A DNA stretch of 64,000 nt from Thermus sp. 2.9 (GTDB lineage Bacteria; Deinococcota; Deinococci; Deinococcales; Thermaceae): assembly GCF_000794385.1 (NCBI RefSeq), contig NZ_JTJB01000034.1:62001-126000 (forward strand), given 5' to 3'. The notes beneath the pieces were generated by a model. That model was not told the origin of the DNA and searched no databases. It worked only from the letters and a program-made list of their open reading frames with translations. Shown one piece after another: positions 1 to 9,663 of the stretch (positions are counted from its first letter, which is position 1; each line of letters opens with the position of its first letter). Position numbers and translations under genes: made by a program.

Positions 1-2
1 CC

Positions 3-224
3 TTCCTTGCCCTCTTTCCCGAGCGGGCCCAGTGGCTTTTGCAAAGGCCCAGGATCCTCCGGGGCCGGGACCTTTTGGAGCTTGGCTTGAAGCCAGGGCC
101 CAAGGTGGGGGAGATCCTCCGCCGGGTGGCGGAGGCCCGGGCCCGGGGCGAGGTAAAGACCTTTGAGGAGGAGCTTGAGCTTGCCCGTAAACTGGTGGGG
201 GATGGGACTCTTTCCGCTCCTTAA
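3..224 (+). CDS. cca: C-terminal end of a tRNA nucleotidyltransferase / poly(A) polymerase family protein (partial)
   Basis: The reading frame is open from the left edge of the window and stops with TAA at 222-224, so only about the last 73 residues are present. The tail carries the pattern that closes many PcnB/CCA-type nucleotidyltransferases: an R-G-R-D-L-L-x-L-G-L-x-P-G-P turn, then a helix V-G-E-I-L-R and an E-A-R-A-x-G-E-V-x-T helix. The family adds CCA to tRNA 3' ends or adds poly(A); the catalytic head domain lies outside the window, so the exact activity cannot be decided. The end overlaps the start of the next gene by 23 nt, implying co-transcription with the two M50 genes. Confidence 0.7.
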   Translation, partial: FLALFPERAQWLLQRPRILRGRDLLELGLKPGPKVGEILRRVAEARARGEVKTFEEELELARKLVGDGTLSAP

Positions 225-807
225 CGACCCGCCGGTTTTCGTTTTGGCCTTCCTCCTGGGGGCCTTGGGCCTCATGCTCCACAACCTCTTCCAGGCCTGG
301 CTCGCCCACCGCTACGGGGAGGTGGCCCCCAGGCGCTACGGCTTTCTTTCCCTGGACCCCCGGGTTCACCTCGAGCCCTTGGGCCTGGTCCTCCTGGTCC
401 TTTTGGGCTTCGGCTGGCCCCGCTTCGTGCCCACGGGGCTTCCCGGGCGGAAGGGAGCTTGGGTAGCCCTCATGGGGCCCTTGGGCTTTTTTGTGGCCGC
501 TTTCCTATACGGGCTTTTGGCCCGCTTCCTCCCGTACCCTTTTGGCGAGGGTTTCATGGTGGGGGAACAGCTAATGCTCCTTCACGCCGCCATCTATCTT
601 TTTCCCGTACCGCCCTTGGACGGGGCCAAGGCCCTTTACGCCGTGGGCGGGCCGGAGGCGCGGCGGTTTTTGGACCAGCTGGCTGGCTACGGGCCCCTGG
701 GCTTTATCCTCGTCTTCTTAGTCCTCTCCTACACCGGGGTGACGGGCGCGGTGGTCCAGGGGCTTGGGGGCCTCCTGGGCACCCTCTACCGGGCGCTTGG
801 CTTATGA
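202..807 (+). CDS. M50 (site-2 protease) family membrane protein with degenerate active site
   Basis: About 201 residues, hydrophobic, with roughly five membrane segments. It aligns in layout with the catalytic M50 protein encoded next to it: N-terminal membrane segment, a conserved P-R-R/x-x-G-F/R-L-S/T-L-D/N-P block, and a P-x-P-P-L-D-G-A-K motif near residue 140. The zinc-binding HExxH is replaced by H-N-L-F-Q (residues 27-31), so the first His remains but the catalytic Glu and second His are gone; the Asp of the LDG motif is retained. This suggests a non-proteolytic paralogue, possibly a partner of the downstream enzyme. ATG 202 was chosen because earlier in-frame starts lie inside the upstream gene. 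The stop overlaps the next start (ATGA at 804-807). Confidence 0.75.
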   Translation: MGLFPLLNDPPVFVLAFLLGALGLMLHNLFQAWLAHRYGEVAPRRYGFLSLDPRVHLEPLGLVLLVLLGFGWPRFVPTGLPGRKGAWVALMGPLGFFVAAFLYGLLARFLPYPFGEGFMVGEQLMLLHAAIYLFPVPPLDGAKALYAVGGPEARRFLDQLAGYGPLGFILVFLVLSYTGVTGAVVQGLGGLLGTLYRALGL

Positions 808-1463
808 TTGCCCTGCTGGAGCAAGACCCCCTGGCCTTTTTCCTGGCCTTTTTTGCCCTCCTCCTAAGCCTCGCCCTGCACGAGTGGGGGCACGCCTACG
901 CCGCCTTCCGCTTTGGGGACCCCACGGCCGAACGCTTGGGCCGGCTCACCCTGAATCCCTTAAAGCACCTGGATCCCTGGGGCACCCTGCTCCTCCTTCT
1001 GGTGGGCTTTGGTTGGGCCAAACCGGTGCCCATAAACCCCGTGGCCTTTCGCGCTTACCGGTTCGGCCTTTTCGTGGTTTCGGTGGCGGGAATCGTCCTA
1101 AACCTTTTCCTCGCCGTGCTCTTTGCCCTCTTGGTGCGAGGGTTTTTTGCTCTAGACCCTTGGGCGGTGGCCCTGGCCTTCCGGGGGGAGGGGGGTGGGG
1201 TGGTGGGGGTCTTGGCGCTGGCCTCTTTTTACGCCAGCTCCATCAACCTGGTCCTGGCGGTCTTCAACCTCCTGCCCATCCCGCCTTTGGACGGGTCCAA
1301 GATCCTGCAAAGCCTCCTGCCCCTTTCCTGGCACCCCCTTCTTTGGCGGCTGGAGCAGTACGCCTGGCTTTCCTTTCTCCTCCTCCTCACCGTGCTCCGG
1401 GGACCGGTGCAGGAGGTCTTGCGCTGGGCGCGGCGGGTGTTTTTCGTGTTTTTCTTCGGCTAA
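804..1463 (+). CDS. Site-2 protease family (M50) zinc metalloprotease, membrane
   Basis: About 219 residues with six hydrophobic segments. HEWGH at residues 26-30 in the first membrane helix supplies two zinc ligands and the catalytic glutamate, and [12 protein letters not shown] near residue 160 supplies the third zinc ligand. These are the two signatures of intramembrane site-2 proteases; the compact form without PDZ or CBS domains is common in thermophiles. The substrate is unknown. The gene starts within the stop codon of the degenerate homologue, so the two are almost certainly translated from one mRNA. A longer ATG at 459 in this frame is rejected because it runs through the upstream gene. 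Confidence 0.88.
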   Translation: MIALLEQDPLAFFLAFFALLLSLALHEWGHAYAAFRFGDPTAERLGRLTLNPLKHLDPWGTLLLLLVGFGWAKPVPINPVAFRAYRFGLFVVSVAGIVLNLFLAVLFALLVRGFFALDPWAVALAFRGEGGGVVGVLALASFYASSINLVLAVFNLLPIPPLDGSKILQSLLPLSWHPLLWRLEQYAWLSFLLLLTVLRGPVQEVLRWARRVFFVFFFG

Positions 1464-1472
1464 ACTTCCCCC

Positions 1473-1691
1473 ATGCGGGTCCTGAGCCTGGTCCTCGTGG
1501 TCTTGGCCTTGCTCCTCCTCTTTCCCGCCCTCCTGCCCCTTTTGGGTTGGCTCAACTGGATGGTCCTGCCCTTAGCCCTTCTGGGGGCGGGGCTTGGGGT
1601 GTTGAGCGGGGAGGAGCGGGCGTTCAAGCTGGGCCTTTTGGTCATGGCGGTTTCCGCTTTACGCCTCCTTTTGGGCGGGGGCCTCCTCTAG
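1473..1691 (+). CDS. Small hydrophobic membrane protein, unknown function
   Basis: 72 residues, almost entirely hydrophobic, with two or three predicted membrane segments (about residues 3-24, 28-45 and 52-70) and a short charged stretch G-E-E-R-A between the last two. It begins 9 nt after the M50 stop and is probably part of that operon. Its 3' end overlaps the convergent endonuclease IV gene by 33 nt. No family is recognised. Confidence 0.6.
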   Translation: MRVLSLVLVVLALLLLFPALLPLLGWLNWMVLPLALLGAGLGVLSGEERAFKLGLLVMAVSALRLLLGGGLL

Positions 1692-2482
1692 CCAGGCGCG
1701 GAGGACCTTAAGGTTCCGGGCGTCTTCTTCCGGGCTCCTTGGGGTTTCCAGAAGGAAGAGGCGGCCTTCTAGCCGGGGGTCTAGGAAGACGCCCTTTAGC
1801 CCTTCGCCGATTTCCCCCTGAAGGAGGTGGGCGTGGTGGTCTACATGGCGGCCTAGCCCCCCCACGGAGTCGTTCAGGTGGACCACGGGCACCCGGTCCA
1901 GGCCCACGGCCCGGTCCAAGAGGGTGAGAACGCCCTCAGGATTTTCCCGCACGTCGTAGCCGGCGGCGAAGGCGTGGCAGGTGTCCAGGCAGACCCCTAA
2001 GGGGGTGTCGGCGATGAGCCACGCCAGCTCCTCAAACTTCATCCCCACCTTCTCCCCGCCCCCGGCGGTGTTTTCTAGGAGGAGGGTGGGGCGGTCCTTG
2101 ACCCCGGCCAGGCGGAGGGCTCTAAGCGCACCTTCCTTCACCCGCTTGGGGTCCCCGGAGCCGGGGTGGACCACCACGTACTCCACCCCCAGGAGACGGG
2201 CCTTTTCCAGGTCGTCTGCCAGGCTCATCACGCTCTTTTCCCAAAGCTCCCCCTCGGCCCCTAGGTTCACCAGGTAGGAGGCGTGGATCACGGCGGGAAG
2301 GTCCGCCATCTCCTTCAGGGCTCGGAAGGCTTCCACCTCGCCGGGGGAGAGGGTGCGGGTTTTCCAGGACCTTGGGCTTTTGGCGAAGATCTGGAAGCAG
2401 GAGAGCCCCAGGGACATGGCCTCCTCCACCGCCCCCGCCACTCCCTTTTTCCCGGCGATGGAGAGGTGGAACCCGTAGCGCC

Positions 2483-2486
<4 letters not shown>
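1659..2486 (-). CDS. nfo: Endonuclease IV (AP endonuclease)
   Basis: 275 residues, the usual length. It cleaves DNA 5' of abasic sites in base-excision repair and uses three zinc ions in a TIM barrel. Zinc-ligand motifs appear in order: I-H-A-S-Y near residue 67, V-V-H-P-G-S near 106, L-L-E-N-T-A-G near 138, C-L-D-T-C-H-A-F near 167, H-L-N-D-S near 202, and the [10 protein letters not shown] signature near 215, ending with the E-T-P block. The start codon overlaps the stop of the upstream rlpA-like gene (ATGA), so it ends the ileS-M24-rlpA-nfo run. The family-4 uracil-DNA glycosylase at 24.6-25.2 kb belongs to the same repair pathway. Confidence 0.97.
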
Positions 2487-2971
<485 letters not shown>

Positions 2972-4009
2972 CTAGACCTCCTGCCAGCCTCGAGGGTGGC
3001 GGGAAAGAAGCTCAATCCCGTCCTCGGTGATGAGGACGAGCTCCTCAATCCGCACGCCGCCCACCCCCGGGAGGTAAACCCCTGGCTCCACCGTGACCAC
3101 CATGCCTGGCTCCAGGACCTCCTCGGTGTAAGGGGAAAGGGCGGGTCCCTCGTGCACGGCAAGCCCTACCCCGTGGCCCAAGGAGTGGACGAAGTAGCGG
3201 TCCAGGCCAAAGCGCCCAAGCTCCTCCCGGGCCAGGGCGTCTATTGCCTTGCCGGTGCGGCCAGGGCCTAAGGCTTCCAAGGCCCGCTCCAGGGCGGAAA
3301 GCACCGCCTGGAAGGCGCGCTTGAGCTCGCCCTCCACCCTGCCCAGGGCCACGGTGCGGGTCATGTCCGAGTGGTACCCCGCCACCTTGGCCCCAAGGTC
3401 CAGGGTGACGAGCTCCCCCGCCTCCAGGCGCTTTTCCGAGGCCCCGGCGTGGGGAAGGGCCCCCCGCACCCCCGAGGCCACGATGGGGGGGAAGGCCACG
3501 CCCTCGGCCCCCCGCCGCCTTAGGAAAAACTCCAGCTCCAAGGCCACCTCCCGCTCCTCCACCCCCGGCTTGAGGAGGGAGAGGGCGTGGGCCAGGGCTT
3601 CCTCCGCCAAGGCTTGGGCTCTCTGGATGGCGGCCACTTCTTCCGGCGTTTTCTTGAGCCTGAGGCGCTCCACCACCCCCTTGGTGGGCACCCATTCCGC
3701 CGGGGAGAGCTCCCGGAGGCGCTCCAAGGCGGCGTAGGGGAGGTGTTCCGCCTCAAAGCCCACCCGCCCCTTTAGGCCCTGGAGGAGGGCTTCCTTCTCC
3801 TCCCGCCGAAGGACCTTGGCGGGGATGCGGCTTTCCCGTTCCGCCTCGGGGTAGCGGGGGTCGGTGAGGAGGAAGGCCCCTTCCTCGGCGATGAGGACCT
3901 GGGCGTCTTCCGGGTGGGGGAAGCCGGAAAGGTAGCGGACGTTCTCCGGCCGGGTGATGTAGAGGGCGTCAAGCCCCAAGGGCGCAAGGAGGCTTCTTAG
4001 GTCCTGCAC
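2972..4009 (-). CDS. M24 family metallopeptidase (Xaa-Pro aminopeptidase/prolidase type)
   Basis: About 345 residues. The creatinase-like N-terminal domain (residues 1-115) is followed by a pita-bread metallopeptidase domain with the five metal ligands in order: Asp in L-D-L-G and Asp in H-S-D-M-T, His in L-G-H-G-V-G, Glu in V-E-P-G-V-Y and Glu in R-I-E-E-L. The family removes N-terminal residues before proline or splits X-Pro dipeptides with two Mn or Co ions. The start is placed at GTG 4009, because TATAGT (4022-4017) ends 7 nt upstream, the spacing seen for leaderless genes here; an in-frame start 12 codons earlier would lie upstream of that -10 box. Confidence 0.9.
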   Translation of the reverse strand: MQDLRSLLAPLGLDALYITRPENVRYLSGFPHPEDAQVLIAEEGAFLLTDPRYPEAERESRIPAKVLRREEKEALLQGLKGRVGFEAEHLPYAALERLRELSPAEWVPTKGVVERLRLKKTPEEVAAIQRAQALAEEALAHALSLLKPGVEEREVALELEFFLRRRGAEGVAFPPIVASGVRGALPHAGASEKRLEAGELVTLDLGAKVAGYHSDMTRTVALGRVEGELKRAFQAVLSALERALEALGPGRTGKAIDALAREELGRFGLDRYFVHSLGHGVGLAVHEGPALSPYTEEVLEPGMVVTVEPGVYLPGVGGVRIEELVLITEDGIELLSRHPRGWQEV

Positions 4010-4016
4010 GGGGGGT

Positions 4017-4022
4017 ACTATA
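4017..4022 (-). promoter_or_regulatory. -10 box of a leaderless promoter for the M24 peptidase gene
   Basis: TATAGT on the minus strand, 7 nt before GTG 4009, in the 38-nt gap after ileS. No convincing -35 is seen. It suggests the M24-rlpA-nfo genes can be transcribed independently of the T-box-controlled ileS. Confidence 0.5.
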
Positions 4023-4047
4023 CCACTCCCGCCCCCGGGGGACACCC

Positions 4048-7000
4048 TCAGCCCAGGCGCTCCAGGCTAAAGCGTACCCTGCCCTCCTCGTCCGCCAGTT
4101 CGGTGGTGTGCCCCGGGAATAGCCCTTCCCCAAACTCCCGGGCCAGGACCTCCTCGGCGATCCAGGCCCCGTGCTGTTCTAAAGCCGTTCGGTAGGGGCC
4201 TTCCGCCTCGTATCCCACGCGGATCCGGTCGGAAACCTTGAGGCCCATCTCCTTGCGGGCCTGTTGCAGGTGGCGGATGAGGTCGCGGGCGAGGCCTTCC
4301 AGGCGAAGCGCCTCGGTCACCTCCACCTTTAGCGCCGCCACGTACCCCTCCTTCTCCAGGGCCTCGTACCCTTGGGGGGCCTGGGCCTCGAGGAGGACCT
4401 CCTCGGGCAGGAGGGTGAGGGTTGCGCCCTCCACCTCGAGGGGGATGGCCTCGCCCTTGAGGGCCAGGGCGGCCACCCGATTTCCCTCCCGCTCCAGGGC
4501 TTCCCGGATCTTGGGGACGAGCCTGCCGTACTTGGGGCCCAGGGCCTTTAGGTTCGGGAGGACCCGGTGGGTAAGCACCTCCTCCCCCGGCTCCAGAACC
4601 CGCACCTCCTTGACGTTGAGCTCCTCGGCGATTTCCTCAGCGAAGTGCTTGAGGCCTTCCCGCTCCAAGGGGGTGGGGGCGGTGACGAGGAGGAGGGGAA
4701 GGGGCATGCGGGTCTTCACCCCGCTTCTCGCCCGGGCAGCGCGGGCGAGTTCCACCACCTTGAGGACCGCCCGCATCTTGGCCACGAGCTCCCGGTCCCA
4801 AAGGGCCTCCTCCACCTCGGGCCAGTCCGTGAGGTGAACGCTTTCTGGCGCCATGGGGTCCACGCTCCGCGCCAGGTTTTGCCAGAGCTCCTCGGCCAAA
4901 TAAGGGGTGAAGGGGGCGGTGAGCTTGGCCACGGTGAGGAGGGCCTCGTACAAGGTGGCGTAGGCCGCTTCCCGGTCCAGGGCGTCCTCGTTCTTCCAGA
5001 AGCGGCGGCGGTTCCGGCGCACGTACCACTGGGAGAGGTCCTCCACCACGAAGTCCCGGATGGCGCGGCTGGAGGTGGTGGGGTCGTAGGCCTCGAGGGC
5101 CTCCGTCACCCGGTGCTTCAGTTCCTGGAGCCGAGCCAGAAGCCAGCGGTCCATCTCGGGGCGGGCCTCGGGCGGGGGCGGGTTTGTGAGGTCCGGGCGG
5201 TCCAGGTTGGCGTAGGTGACGAAGAAGCTATACACGTTCCACAGGGTGAGGAAATAGTCCCGCACCGTCTCCCGCACCAGGTTGGGGCCAAAGCGGCGGT
5301 CGGCCTCGGGCGGGGCGGAAACGTAGATGTACCACCTCAGGGCGTCGGCCCCGAACTCCCGGAGGATGTCCCAGGGGTCCACCACGTTCCCCTTGGACTT
5401 GGACATCTTCTGCCCCTTCTCGTCCAGGATGAGGCCGTGGCAGATCACGTTTTTAAAGGCGATGGAGCCGAAGAGCATGACCCCGAGTTGGTGGAGGGAG
5501 TTGAACCAGCCCCGGGTCTGGTCAATGCCCTCGGAGATGAAGTCGGCGGGGAAGCTTTCCTTGAACTCCTCCTCTCGCTCAAAGGGGTAGTGCAAGGAGG
5601 CGAAGGGCATGGCCCCGGAGTCGTACCAGACGTCAATCACGTAGGGCACCCGCCGCATGGTGCCCCCGCAGGCGCAAGCGAGCTCCACCCGGTCCACATA
5701 GGGCCGGTGGGGGTCAAAGGGCTCGGGAAGGGGGCTGGTGGCCCGCTTGCGGAGCTCGGCGAAGCTCCCGATGGCCTCCTCCTTGCCGCAGGCCTCACAG
5801 ACCCAGATGGGCAAGGGCGTGCCCCAGTAGCGGTTGCGGCTTAGGGCCCAGTCCACCAGGTTCCTGAGCCACTCCCCGTACCGCCCCTCCTTGATGTGGG
5901 GGGGAACCCAGTTGATCTCCTGGTTCTTCTGGAGAAGCGCCTCCTTAAAGCGGGTGTTTTGGATGAACCAGGTTTCCGTGGCGTAGTACATGAGGGGAGT
6001 GGAGCAACGCCAGCAGTGGGGGTAGTTGTGCAGGTAGGGCTCCTCCTTGAAAAGAAGGCCCCGGGCTCTCAGGTCCTTGAGGATGGCCCGGTTGGCCTCG
6101 CGGAAGAAGAGGCCCTTGAAGGGTTCCACCAGGAGCTTCCCCTCCTCGTCCACGGTTTTCAAAAGGGGGAGGCCGTAGGCCCTGGCCGTCTCCAGGTCCT
6201 CGGCGCCGAAGGCGGGGGCCTGGTGGACGATGCCCGTGCCGTCTTCCCGGCTCACGTACTCCGCCAGGACCACGAAGTACCCCTTTTCCACCCCTTGGGG
6301 GTAAGGGGGGGTGTAGGCCAGGCCCTCCAGCTCCTTGCCCAAGAAGGTTTTGAGGATGGGGGTTTCCTCCCCGAGGAGCTTCCGGCCCAGGCCTTCTTCC
6401 AGGATCAGGGCCTCCTCCCCCACCTGGAAGGCGGCGTAGGTGAACTCGGGGTGGACCGCCGCCGCCACGTTCCCGGGTAGGGTCCAGGGGGTGGTGGTCC
6501 AAACGAGGAGGCTCGCTTGGGAAAGGCCAAGCCGGGCAGGTTCCTGCAAGGGGAGGCGCACGTAGATGGAGGGGTCTTGGATCTCCTTGTAGCCCAGGGC
6601 CACCTCGTGGGAGGAGAGGGGGGTACCGCAGCGGGGGCAGTAGGGCACCACCTTGTGGTCCCGGTAGAGGAGCCCCCGGTCAAAGAGGTTTTTGAGGCTC
6701 CACCAGATGCTCTCAATGTAGGTGGGTTGGAGGGTGGCGTAAGCCCCCTTTAGGTCCACCCAGTAGGCGAGGCGCTCGGTGAAGGCCTCCCACTCCTTCT
6801 CGTAGGTGAAGACGGACTCCCGGCAGGCTTGGTTGAAGCGCTCAATCCCGTAGGCCTCAATCTCCCGCTTGCTCTTGAGGCCCAGCTTCTTTTCCACCTC
6901 CAGCTCCACGGGAAGCCCGTGGGTGTCCCAGCCCGCCCTCCGGGGCACGTAGTAGCCCCGCATGGTCTTGTAGCGGGGGAAGAGGTCCTTGTAGCTTCGG

Positions 7001-7179
7001 GCCTGGGCGTGGCCCACGTGGGGCATGCCGTTGGCGGTGGGTGGGCCTTCGTAGACGGTGAAGCGGGGCCCGCCCTTGCGGTTTTCCACGCTCTTTTCAA
7101 AGATTTTCTCCCGCTTCCAGAAGGCCAGGATTTCCTCTTCCAGCGCCGGAAAGTTCGGTTCGCCCACTTCCTTGAACAT
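4048..7179 (-). CDS. ileS: Isoleucyl-tRNA synthetase
   Basis: 1043 residues, the length of Thermus IleRS. The class I signature appears as H-V-G-H near residue 57 and K-M-S-K-S near residue 590. A large CP1 editing domain lies between them. Cys pairs suited to zinc binding are seen at C-P-R-C-G, C-E-A-C-G and C-A-C-G. The anticodon-binding and C-terminal domains are complete. ATG 7179 is preferred over an in-frame start 23 codons upstream: it has GGGAGGT five nt upstream, the protein then begins [11 protein letters not shown] as in Thermus IleRS, and the longer reading would translate the T-box terminator hairpin. Confidence 0.98.
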   Translation of the reverse strand: MFKEVGEPNFPALEEEILAFWKREKIFEKSVENRKGGPRFTVYEGPPTANGMPHVGHAQARSYKDLFPRYKTMRGYYVPRRAGWDTHGLPVELEVEKKLGLKSKREIEAYGIERFNQACRESVFTYEKEWEAFTERLAYWVDLKGAYATLQPTYIESIWWSLKNLFDRGLLYRDHKVVPYCPRCGTPLSSHEVALGYKEIQDPSIYVRLPLQEPARLGLSQASLLVWTTTPWTLPGNVAAAVHPEFTYAAFQVGEEALILEEGLGRKLLGEETPILKTFLGKELEGLAYTPPYPQGVEKGYFVVLAEYVSREDGTGIVHQAPAFGAEDLETARAYGLPLLKTVDEEGKLLVEPFKGLFFREANRAILKDLRARGLLFKEEPYLHNYPHCWRCSTPLMYYATETWFIQNTRFKEALLQKNQEINWVPPHIKEGRYGEWLRNLVDWALSRNRYWGTPLPIWVCEACGKEEAIGSFAELRKRATSPLPEPFDPHRPYVDRVELACACGGTMRRVPYVIDVWYDSGAMPFASLHYPFEREEEFKESFPADFISEGIDQTRGWFNSLHQLGVMLFGSIAFKNVICHGLILDEKGQKMSKSKGNVVDPWDILREFGADALRWYIYVSAPPEADRRFGPNLVRETVRDYFLTLWNVYSFFVTYANLDRPDLTNPPPPEARPEMDRWLLARLQELKHRVTEALEAYDPTTSSRAIRDFVVEDLSQWYVRRNRRRFWKNEDALDREAAYATLYEALLTVAKLTAPFTPYLAEELWQNLARSVDPMAPESVHLTDWPEVEEALWDRELVAKMRAVLKVVELARAARARSGVKTRMPLPLLLVTAPTPLEREGLKHFAEEIAEELNVKEVRVLEPGEEVLTHRVLPNLKALGPKYGRLVPKIREALEREGNRVAALALKGEAIPLEVEGATLTLLPEEVLLEAQAPQGYEALEKEGYVAALKVEVTEALRLEGLARDLIRHLQQARKEMGLKVSDRIRVGYEAEGPYRTALEQHGAWIAEEVLAREFGEGLFPGHTTELADEEGRVRFSLERLG

Positions 7180-7488
7180 GCCCACCTCCCAACAAAACGC
7201 CCGCGCCCCAAGGCGCGGACGAAAGCGCTTAGGCTTCCGCGGTACCACCGCGCTTCCTGGGAGAAGCCTCCCAGGCCCTCGTTAGGGCGCGATCACGGGC
7301 GCCACCCGGCGGGCATTACTCGGGGATGCCCCCTTTCCTCCCGCGGCTCCGGGGTGATCTTCCCGCCTTCCCGCACCGCCGGGCTCCCACCCTCCCCGGC
7401 TCGCTTTGGGCTATTGGGAAGGGGTACTCTCCCCATCCTCGCCTTTACAACCTGTGCCCCCTGGGGTAAAATCCCCCGTTGGCGGCTA
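7180..7488 (-). promoter_or_regulatory. T-box leader (tRNA-Ile sensing) upstream of ileS
   Basis: The roughly 310-nt leader carries the hallmarks of a T-box riboswitch on the minus strand. The T-box/antiterminator core GGTGGTACCGCGG lies within 7238-7253; its bulge would pair with the uncharged tRNA acceptor end. Stem I contains AGCGAGCC near 7408-7395 and a GGAGC block near 7350. In between, the specifier loop reads GAAGATCACC, with ATC (7358-7356) matching an isoleucine codon. Downstream is a GC-rich hairpin ending in a T-rich run (7218-7191), so control is by transcription attenuation: uncharged tRNA-Ile favours the antiterminator and read-through into ileS. Known T-box biology and the ATC specifier both fit the downstream gene. 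This accounts for almost all of the 410-nt gap between ileS and the transaldolase gene. Confidence 0.92.
7191..7218 (-). terminator. Intrinsic terminator of the ileS T-box
   Basis: Minus-strand hairpin CCGCGCC-TTGG-GGCGCGG (7218-7201) followed by GCGTTTTGTT. It lies just 3' of the T-box sequence and ends about 12 nt before the ileS start, in the expected position for the competing terminator. Confidence 0.85.
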
Positions 7489-7493
7489 AGGCC

Positions 7494-7523
7494 ATGCTAG
7501 CAGCCTTTCCCCTCCCTTGACAA
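7494..7523 (-). promoter_or_regulatory. Promoter for the T-box/ileS transcript
   Basis: Minus strand TTGTCA (7523-7518), 18-nt spacer, TAGCAT (7499-7494). The -35 is the near-reverse complement of the -35 of the divergent transaldolase promoter, so the two polymerase sites overlap. Confidence 0.6.
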
Positions 7524-7547
7524 CGCCCCGAAGAGGTCTGCTAGACT
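7517..7547 (+). promoter_or_regulatory. Promoter for the transaldolase-rho operon
   Basis: Consensus TTGACA at 7517-7522 and TAGACT at 7542-7547 with a 19-nt spacer. Transcription would start near 7554, leaving a leader of about 35 nt that contains the AAGGAG ribosome-binding site before ATG 7589. The hexamer overlaps the divergent ileS -35. Confidence 0.6.
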
Positions 7548-7588
7548 CAGGCTAAGCCGGTCCTTTTCCCGCACACAAGGAGCGCGTC

Positions 7589-8260
7589 ATGGAGCTTTAC
7601 CTGGATACTGCCAATCTGGAGGAAATACGGGAGATCGCCGCTTGGGGGGTCCTCTCGGGGGTCACCACCAACCCCACCCTGGTGGCCAAGGAGTTCGCCG
7701 CCCGGGGGGAGCGCCTGAGCTGGGAGGGCCTAGCGGAGCACCTGCGCGCGGTGGCCGAGGCCGCAGGGGGCCCGGTTTCCGCGGAGGTGACGGCCTTGGA
7801 GGCCGAGGCCATGGTGGCGGAGGGCAGGCGCCTGGCCGCCATCCACCAGAGCATCGTGGTGAAGCTTCCCACCACCGAGGAGGGCCTCAAGGCCTGCAAG
7901 CGCCTTTCCGCCGAGGGGATCCGGGTGAACATGACCCTCATCTTCTCCGCCAACCAGGCCCTTTTGGCAGCCAGGGCCGGGGCGGCCTACGTGAGCCCCT
8001 TCCTCGGCCGGGTGGACGACATCTCCTGGGACGGGGGGGAGCTTTTGCGGGAGATCGTGGAGATGATCCAGGTGCAGGACCTGCCCGTGAAGGTCATCGC
8101 CGCCTCCATCCGCCATCCCCGCCATGTGACGGAAGCCGCCCTTTTGGGGGCGGACATCGCCACCATGCCCCACGCCGTCTTCAAGCAGCTTCTGAAGCAC
8201 CCCCTAACGGAAATCGGCCTGAAGCGCTTTATGGAGGATTGGGAGAAGGTTAAGCCATGA
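7589..8260 (+). CDS. tal: Transaldolase (small TalC/FSA-type subunit)
   Basis: 223 residues, matching the short TalC/fructose-6-phosphate-aldolase-like class rather than the roughly 315-residue TalB class. It begins M-E-L-Y-L-D-T-A-N, and G-V-T-T-N-P-T-L and V-V-K-L-P-T-T (with the Schiff-base lysine) are characteristic; [10 protein letters not shown] follows. The enzyme transfers a dihydroxyacetone unit in the pentose phosphate pathway. RBS AAGGAG lies 7 nt upstream of the ATG. The stop overlaps the rho start (ATGA), so the two are translationally coupled. Transaldolase versus F6P aldolase specificity cannot be settled by sequence reading. Confidence 0.92.
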   Translation: MELYLDTANLEEIREIAAWGVLSGVTTNPTLVAKEFAARGERLSWEGLAEHLRAVAEAAGGPVSAEVTALEAEAMVAEGRRLAAIHQSIVVKLPTTEEGLKACKRLSAEGIRVNMTLIFSANQALLAARAGAAYVSPFLGRVDDISWDGGELLREIVEMIQVQDLPVKVIAASIRHPRHVTEAALLGADIATMPHAVFKQLLKHPLTEIGLKRFMEDWEKVKP

Positions 8261-9537
8261 GGAGAAGAGCGGAAACCCCTGAAACCCCGCTTACCTACCA
8301 GGAGCTGGCCAGCAAGATCCTGCCCGAGCTGCACCTCCTGGCCCAGGAGGCGGGGATTGAGAACTACAAGCGCATGAAGAAGGACCAGCTGATCATGGCC
8401 CTCCTGGAGCGGCAGACCCAAGGGGAGGGCCTGCAGTTGGTCAAGGGTTACCTGGAGATCAGCCCGGACGGCTACGGCTTCTTGACGGAAAACCTGTACA
8501 ACCTCGAGTCCCGGGTGGCCATCGTATCCGCCGGGCTCATCCGCCAGTACGCCCTAAGAAGCGGGGATTACATCGTGGGCCGGGTGCGGCCGCCCCGGGA
8601 GAACGAGCGCTACGGCACCCTGCTCAAGGTGGAGGCGGTGAACGACCTGGACCCCGAGGCCGCCAAGAACCGCCCCCGCTTTGACGAGCTCATCCCCCAG
8701 TTCCCCGACCGGCAGATCCGGCTGGAAACCACCCCGGACGAGCTTTCCACCCGGGTGATTGACCTCCTCGCCCCCATCGGCAGGGGCCAAAGGGGCCTCA
8801 TCGTGGCCCCCCCCAAGGCGGGGAAGACCACCCTCCTCAAGAAGATCGCCAACGCCGTTCTCAAGAACGAGCCCGACATCAAGGTCATCGTCCTCCTCAT
8901 TGACGAGCGCCCGGAGGAGGTCACGGACTTCCGGGAAAGCGTCCAGGGGGCCGAGGTCATCGCCAGCACCTTTGACGAGCCGCCCCAGAACCACATCCGC
9001 GTGGCGGAGTTCGTCCACGAGCGGGCCAAGCGCATCGTGGAGGAAGGGGGGCACGTGATGATCCTCCTGGACTCCATCACCCGCCTGGCCCGGGCCAACA
9101 ACCTGGTGACCCCGCCCACGGGGCGGACGCTTTCGGGCGGTCTGGATTCTGCCGCCCTTTACTTCCCCAAGCGCTTCCTGGGGGCGGCGCGGAACATCCG
9201 GGGTGGGGGAAGCCTCACCATTTTGGCCACCGCCTTGGTGGAGACGGGAAGCCGGATGGACGACGTGATCTTTGAGGAGTTCAAGGGCACGGGCAACATG
9301 GAGCTTCACCTCTCCCGCCGCCTCGAGGAGCGCCGCATCTTCCCGGCCATAGACATCCTGAAGTCGGGGACGAGGCGGGAGGAGCTCCTTTTGGGCGAGG
9401 AGGTGGTGCACAAGATGTGGCTTTTGCGCAAGGTCCTGGCGGACATGGACCCCGCCGAGGCCATGGAGATGCTCCTCGCCCGCTTGGGCCGCACCAAGAG
9501 CAACAAGGAGTTCTTGGCCTCCCTGGCGGCCCGTTAG
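8257..9537 (+). CDS. rho: Transcription termination factor Rho
   Basis: 426 residues. It has an N-terminal Rho helix-bundle (residues about 5-50), a cold-shock-type RNA-binding domain with the Y-G-F-L motif (about 55-125), and a RecA-type ATPase with Walker A P-P-K-A-G-K-T-T near 188 and Walker B V-M-I-L-L-D-S near 267. The R-loop/Q-loop region and the arginine finger in S-R-R-L-E-E-R are present. It is a hexameric RNA-DNA helicase that ends untranslated transcripts. It lies at the end of the tal-rho pair and is followed by a strong hairpin. Confidence 0.97.
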   Translation: MRRRAETPETPLTYQELASKILPELHLLAQEAGIENYKRMKKDQLIMALLERQTQGEGLQLVKGYLEISPDGYGFLTENLYNLESRVAIVSAGLIRQYALRSGDYIVGRVRPPRENERYGTLLKVEAVNDLDPEAAKNRPRFDELIPQFPDRQIRLETTPDELSTRVIDLLAPIGRGQRGLIVAPPKAGKTTLLKKIANAVLKNEPDIKVIVLLIDERPEEVTDFRESVQGAEVIASTFDEPPQNHIRVAEFVHERAKRIVEEGGHVMILLDSITRLARANNLVTPPTGRTLSGGLDSAALYFPKRFLGAARNIRGGGSLTILATALVETGSRMDDVIFEEFKGTGNMELHLSRRLEERRIFPAIDILKSGTRREELLLGEEVVHKMWLLRKVLADMDPAEAMEMLLARLGRTKSNKEFLASLAAR

Positions 9538-9550
9538 GCGGTTTTTCCTC

Positions 9551-9578
9551 TTGGGGGGCGGGAAAACCCGCCCCCCAA
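9551..9578 (+). terminator. GC-rich hairpin after rho, probable terminator
   Basis: A perfect 12-bp inverted repeat TTGGGGGGCGGG-AAAA-CCCGCCCCCCAA starts 14 nt after the rho stop. There is no long T run, only CCTTTG a few bases on, so release may need another factor. Confidence 0.55.
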
Positions 9579-9590
9579 GACCTTTGCCCC

Positions 9591-9621
9591 TTGCGCTTTC
9601 GGGGATGGGGGTTGGTATAAT
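9591..9621 (+). promoter_or_regulatory. Promoter for the LysM/M23 peptidase gene
   Basis: A perfect TATAAT at 9616-9621 with a weak TTGCGC (9591-9596) 19 nt upstream. Transcription would start near 9628, giving a leader of about 35 nt with the ribosome-binding site GGGAGG at 9652-9657. Confidence 0.5.
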
Positions 9622-9663
9622 CCCGACCGAGGTTGGGGTTTGCGGGTTTTTGGGAGGTGCGTG

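Noticed and set aside
459-801. Extension of the active M50 protein to ATG 459
   Set aside because: The extension overlaps the upstream M50 gene in another frame and gives a Pro/Arg/Gly-rich sequence.
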